Below, one piece after another: positions 59,293-64,000 of a DNA stretch of 64,000 bases. Source of the DNA: Nematostella vectensis (Eukaryota > Cnidaria > Anthozoa > Actiniaria > Edwardsiidae); contig NC_064047.1 of the NCBI RefSeq assembly GCF_932526225.1, positions 9,716,494 through 9,780,493 on the forward strand, given 5' to 3'. The position numbers and the translations under genes were made by a program. The notes below the pieces were generated by a model. That model searched no databases and was not told the origin of the DNA. It saw only the letters and a list, made by a program, of their open reading frames with translations. How positions within the stretch are numbered: the first letter of the stretch is position 1; every line of letters begins with the position of its first letter.

Positions 59293-59433
59293 CATCCTCG
59301 GGGACCCAGGCCGTCGCGGAGATCGGGCACACAGGGAGCGCGCGAGAAAGAAAGAGCACTTTCAGCCTGTTTCTTTTTCGCGCCGCAATCCCTGTGTGCC
59401 CGATCTCCGCGACGCCCTGGGTCCCCGAGGATG
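59293..59433. mobile_element. Mutator-type MITE with 9-bp target duplication
   Basis: A 141-bp element whose ends (catcctcggggacccagg and inverted counterpart) pair over about 45 bp. It is flanked by perfect copies of TTGGTTTGA at 59284-59292 and 59434-59442. A 9-bp duplication is characteristic of Mutator-like elements. It begins 16 bp after the receptor stop codon. Confidence 0.88.
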
Positions 59434-59442
59434 TTGGTTTGA

Positions 59443-61494
59443 GCGCTTTTGTAAAAAAGTGCTTATCTGATACCCTTGAGATATTTGTCTGAATGGACGC
59501 AAGTGAAAGTGGCGAACTCAACACGTCACTGGAAACGATGCCCCAGAAGACAGCGTAGACTCACGATTCTATGGGATACCATTTCGTTGACCGTCTTTAT
59601 TCAACTAAAAGGAACTGAAAGTATTGTTGCTTCAGGAATTTCAGATGGAAAAGAATTCCAAAGTAAACTTTTTCACCCAATTGGGGCTTACGATCAAAAC
59701 ATTTTTACAGAGATGCTCGTCGGATAAATAAAAAGTAAAAAAAAAAACTTAAAATAACCAAATGGGCGTGTATAATGGTGCCCCTATTATGGGGCCACCT
59801 GTCTAGCGGGCCACTTCAAAAATGCCGAAATACTGGTCATTCAAACACAGTATTTTATACCTTCATTATGCTCCCACCTATTAATAAGAGATCTCGGCCG
59901 CTTAATCTATTATCCATTTGTTACATACCCCTATTAAAGCTATAAAGACATTTCGCGACGGCTTTATCGTAAGGTATTGCAAACAGCGGCCTTTGTATTC
60001 ATAATTTGTTACTATACCTCTGTTAAAGCAACCAATTTAGACATTTTTCCTTTTATTAGCCACATGGGGCACGGCCCAACAGTCCTAGTTTCCGTTTGAT
60101 CCCAGAGCGATACTGGATACCGTGTCTCTCTAAGGTACTTATTGATTTGAAATTGGAAGCTTATATTAATTGAAGAAGGAGTTTAGGGGGTTCCCTATGG
60201 GGATAGGCGACTTGCATTAAGCAATCACTTGACTTTTTAATGGAAAATTCACGCCAAAATATACACAGTAATGTCTGCGCCATCACTCCAAAGAGAGCGA
60301 CGAAAACAGAAAGACTTTTGATAAAAAAAAGCCAAAGAAGAGAAATTGACAAAGAGCTGAATAAGTTTTTTGTAAAGTATTTTGCAGCTAAAAGCCGGAG
60401 TCAATTGTTTTATTTAAAACTGCTTGTATTTGCATTTTGTTCAAAGCTTTAAAGCATGTTAACTCAATAATTAAGAATAAGCGTAACGCTAGTGTTTGTT
60501 GCTGTGGGCAGATTAGGAATATATAACCTCTAAAATGTCTTGTGAATTTTTATCCTAATAAGGTTTGGACTATGTACAAACATTTTTTAAGCAGCTATAT
60601 TAAACTTTACAGCTTTATTTGCTACAACTGCGGATATTTGGCAGGAGCATAGTAAATATTTAAATATGCTGAGAAAACATCTGTGTTTCTCTTTTCTATA
60701 AATATTGTATGTTCTTGCTGTTCTATGGGCGCATCACTGCAGCCTGGCTTGGCTACGTAATAAGATGGTGTTGGCTGACCAGGGGATGTTCTAATCCCAC
60801 ACGCTGATTGGCCGAAAGCTGATTAAGATTGACAACGTCAATCACATGAGGGCATAATTAATGCCGTCTTGTCGCCTGCCTGGTCAGATATCGCGACTCG
60901 CACACCCTTTTATTCTTCTAACTTTCACTAAAAAACAATTAAAAAAAACAAGTAGAAATGCCTCTTTTCGCAGTTCTTTCGCCATCTCGATAGGTAATAT
61001 TTAATGAAACTTTGGGTGAGACTAGATATTTGGTGAACCAATAGCTGTTACAGCGCGAGTAACCTTGTACTTCTAAGCACTTACATCGATAGTCTTGGTA
61101 TACGGTATAATTTTTCTGGACCATCAAGTAATATCTTTTTTCATATGATACTTATGTCTGAGCACCCATCTCAGCGAGTTCTGGAGTACGCGCCTGCTAT
61201 GTTACTCTGCTTAGTCTGTGAAGTTACTTAATTCTCTATAGAATCTCGGCCCGATTCGTAATTTTCGCTATATATCACTCGTAACCTCTTTGGTAGTCAG
61301 TCGGGAATTACTCGCATTTTACTCTTTTAACTCTTCGTAGTCAGCCTAATGTTTCTTGGCATTATCCCTTAACGTCTTGTCACTACTCGGAGTAACTATT
61401 CGACGCTATATGCGTCTCGTAGCCTGCTATGTAGCCTGGCTTACGTTAAAATTTTCTCATTCCAACGTTGTACGCTTGACGCAAACCCAAGATT
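59443..61494. other. Space between two convergent receptor genes; no gene recognised
   Basis: Holds the 3' flanks of both receptors. Small frames (59476-59727, 60240-60452) have no domain. Nothing else was recognised. Confidence 0.45.
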
Positions 61495-63241
61495 TCAGGT
61501 ATGACTTCCTTGCGCAAATAACACAAACGTCGATAGACACAGAAGGAATAGAAACACCATGAAAAACACTTTATCTATGATGCTCGCAGCAAGAATCCAT
61601 TCATACTTTTGGTCTGAAATAGAGTCTCTGTGAGTGGCTTTCCTCACCATTCTGTAGACACTGTGCAATAGAGCGTTCTGAGAGCCCAGCATGCGGTTCA
61701 TTGGTTCCTGGAAGTTACAGTGACAACAGCAGGGTGCATTTGTACTTGAAACATGAAATTCATGGGAACCCTTTAGGTTTTCTTCTTGCTTAGGGTGCAT
61801 ACTTGACTGGTGATTTCTGCTGAACATTGCGGTTGCAGTCTCTGGGTGGATCCTCCTTGCATCGCCGTTACCAAGGCAAAGTCCGTTAGGTGGAAACTCG
61901 AATAATGTCGTCGTTTCTGTAATAGAACATATTTCACGTGACACTTTATTGTTATCGTTTGCTTTATCATGGCGCTTTCACCCAGACGCGTACATAGGGG
62001 TACAGAGGGTGCGCGCGCACCTCTTTTGGCGGCCAAAAAGTGGGTTATTTCTTAAGGCCCTGTCACACGTGCGTTTTTTCTCTTGCGACCTGTCTCCCAA
62101 AAAAATTGTTGCAGGTCGCACGCGCATTTTTTTTTTTGTGCGTGTGACACCCCCTTTGCAACTTGTTTTGCATTTCTCAATGTCGCACGAAAAGTAGAAC
62201 GCTCTTCTACTTTCTGCAATAAATTGTTTAAAGTCGCAGGAAAAAACTAAGGAAAAAACACAGGGCGCGTGCGACCCTCAACAATTTTTTTGCGAGACAA
62301 GTCGCAAGAGAAAAAACGTACGTGCGACAGGGCCTTTATTAAGAAATAACTGCGCATTTCTTATTATGACTTATTATTATTGCGCACACCCTCAGCCAAT
62401 CCTGAGTACGTACGCCTTACCCCCAGTCAAATCGTATGAAATGACTAAAAAATGTTGTTGTCAGCGCAAACATAAGATCTCTTCACTGTGAGCAGAGCAC
62501 AAACTGAGGGGACCGGGACCACCTTGCCTATCCTACAACATCAAATAACAGAGGTTATACCCGTACTTATAAGCCCGCATTGTCATCAGTTTACTTACGG
62601 AGGTCCGACGAAACCGCATCAAACGTTAAAATACAATAAAATCTATTAGAATCCGCGCTATTAAACACGCCAAAGCTCTAAATCCTTAATCACACCCTCA
62701 AAACTTCCTAAAGACACACTTGCTTTCACAATTTTAAACATTTTTCGCGTTTCGACGGGAAGTTATTAAAGTCTTACTTTTGTCATCAAGAATGGAAACA
62801 AAAAATCCCAAAAGACAATAGCAAACCGATGTTTTGAAAATGCGGAGTCGCGATACAACGGATTCGACAGTAAAATCATCGACCGGAAGTTAACTGGTGG
62901 AAATGCAGCTTTAACTTCTACTCAAGTCTCACCTTTGTCATCAAGAATAGAGAAACTATGGAGATAACCTATACTTTTAATAATCATAGCTTATACATTT
63001 AATAACCAGAGCTTATACCTGTACTTAAGTCCGCATCTTTGTCGTCAAGAAGAGATGGAGTTTTTGGTAGACATGAACTCCGTCTCTTGAAGTCGAGCTT
63101 TCTTTGTTTCACGTTGATCCTTAATAACCTCGCCAGCCAGCCAAGCACCACCAGGCGAACACAAGGCGACATGTCCGACAAGTTGGGGTCGTGGAAATAG
63201 AACTTGAGCACAATGCACGTGGCCACAAGGGCAATGCCCAC
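61495..63241 (-). CDS. Second nicotinic-type Cys-loop receptor, last two exons
   Basis: Minus strand. Exon 63019-63241 encodes TM3 (VGIALVATCIVLKFYFHDP), then SPCVRLVVLGWLARLLRIN and the start of the cytoplasmic loop. Exon 61495-61916 continues the loop (ETTTLFEFPPNGLCLGNGDA) and ends with TM4 (IIDKVFFMVFLFLLCLSTFV, LFAQGSHT, stop). The join is in phase 1. The split point after TM2 matches the exon 7/8 boundary of the receptor at 52-59 kb ([12 protein letters not shown] against VGIALVATCIVL), so the two are paralogues. The cytoplasmic loop is shorter and cysteine-rich (APCCCHCNFQEP). Ligand-binding and TM1-TM2 exons must lie beyond the right edge of the window. Confidence 0.87.
62044..62352. 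mobile_element. Foldback MITE with aaggccctgtc ends
   Basis: aaggccctgtcacacgtgcg and its reverse-complement partner (gtgcgacagggccttt) enclose a palindrome-rich body. ttatttcttaa / ttaagaaataa just outside also pair. Internal words (ttgcgac, gtcgcaagag) pair along most of the length. It lies in the intron of the second receptor gene. Confidence 0.8.
62571..62914. mobile_element. aaagccgcatt MITE, copy 5 (longest)
   Basis: aagcccgcattgtcatcagtt to gttaactggtggaaatgcagcttt. The left 170 bp match the other copies, and the right part adds about 150 bp not present in the shorter copies. Confidence 0.7.
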
Positions 63242-63559
63242 CTGGATTGGAATTGAATTGGATGGATGGGTTAGACTGTTTAATTAATTTATGGCGGCTC
63301 GGCAGATATAAAAGCAAGAAACAGTAATGCATTGGATGTATGGCATGTTAAGTGGACCCGGGTTTTTATTTTCTTTTAACCTATTTAATAAGATGAAAGT
63401 CTCTGTTTTTCCGTCTTTCCGTCAATCCTACACCCACACACCTATCAGTCTGTCCGTCCGTTCTTTCCTCGGTCCTTTCGTTCGTCTATCAGTCCGTTTT
63501 TCTGTCAGTGTGTCTGTATGTCTGTCCAGCAGAGTACTAGATATTTCTCTTAAATAACA

Positions 63560-64000
63560 AGGATTATATCTAGTTTACCTCGATGATAGTACACATGTAG
63601 TATATACTTATGGGGAAGGGGGGATATCTTATTCATCTCGATTGTAGTAACAGTATATTAGATACCTCGTTTACATTCATGATAGTATACGTACAGGAAA
63701 TACTTATGGGTTGGGGGTATATCTCATTTACCTCGATGATAGTATACGTATAATAGATACTGATGGGGAGGGGGTATATCCCATTTACCTCAATGATAGT
63801 ACACGTATAGTAGATACTGATATGGTGGTGGTATACCTCATTTATCTTGATAATAGTACACGTATAGTAGATACTAATGGGGTGGGGTATATCTCATTTA
63901 CCTCAATGATAGTACACGAATAGTAGATACTGATGGGGTGGGGTATATCTCATTTACCTCGATGATAGTACACGTGTAGTAGATACTGATGAGGTGGGGT
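63560..64000 (+). repeat. 57-bp minisatellite reaching the window edge
   Basis: About seven units carrying atctcatttacctcgatgat and agtacacgtatagtagatac. Inside the second receptor gene's intron, upstream of its TM3 exon. Confidence 0.9.

Overview
The window is eukaryotic nuclear DNA: genes are split by GT-AG introns, intergenic space is long and AT-rich, and there are many short terminal-inverted-repeat (TIR) elements. The gene content points to an invertebrate animal. It includes an alpha-type nicotinic receptor-like channel, a single calponin-homology (transgelin-like) protein, PAN/EGF/discoidin proteins, a pair of secreted DNRLRE-domain proteins, and Penelope, LINE and Gypsy remnants. The mix is most like an anthozoan cnidarian (sea anemone or coral); that assignment is inference.

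Layout. 0-5 kb holds two foldback-like elements whose arms are built of short tandem repeats (90-2044 and 3259-4991). 5-9 kb is repeats and retroelement debris. 9.4-17 kb carries two related, differently damaged PAN-EGF-discoidin gene copies. 18.5-22.1 kb (minus strand) is a complete six-exon transgelin-like gene. 22-29 kb is mostly repeats, with a small transposon-related exon at 28.3 kb.

29170-34199 is the most interesting unit. It looks like a complete 5.0-kb DNA transposon with catatcaa/ttgatatg ends, an intact 14-exon transposase-like gene (664 aa, candidate D232/D312/E612), and a convergent intronless chromodomain gene. Three ~280-bp elements elsewhere in the window (10989, 17469, 55142) share both its ends and appear to be its non-autonomous offspring.

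34.4-38.8 kb is strongly strand-asymmetric (C/A-rich, G-poor) with a ~1-kb tandem duplication. 38.8-51 kb is a segmentally duplicated and partly inverted region with two DNRLRE-domain genes (40555-41931 and 49456-50786), only one of which has an obvious TATA promoter and 5' UTR exon. 52.1-59.3 kb is a complete nine-exon Cys-loop receptor gene. The last two exons of a second receptor lie tail-to-tail on the minus strand (61495-63241), and the window ends in a 57-bp minisatellite.

The genes do not form one pathway. The receptor pair and the DNRLRE pair are local duplications, and the rest of the structure is best explained by transposons and their derivatives. All exon models were built by eye from splice signals, reading phase and protein-family resemblance; no database search was run.
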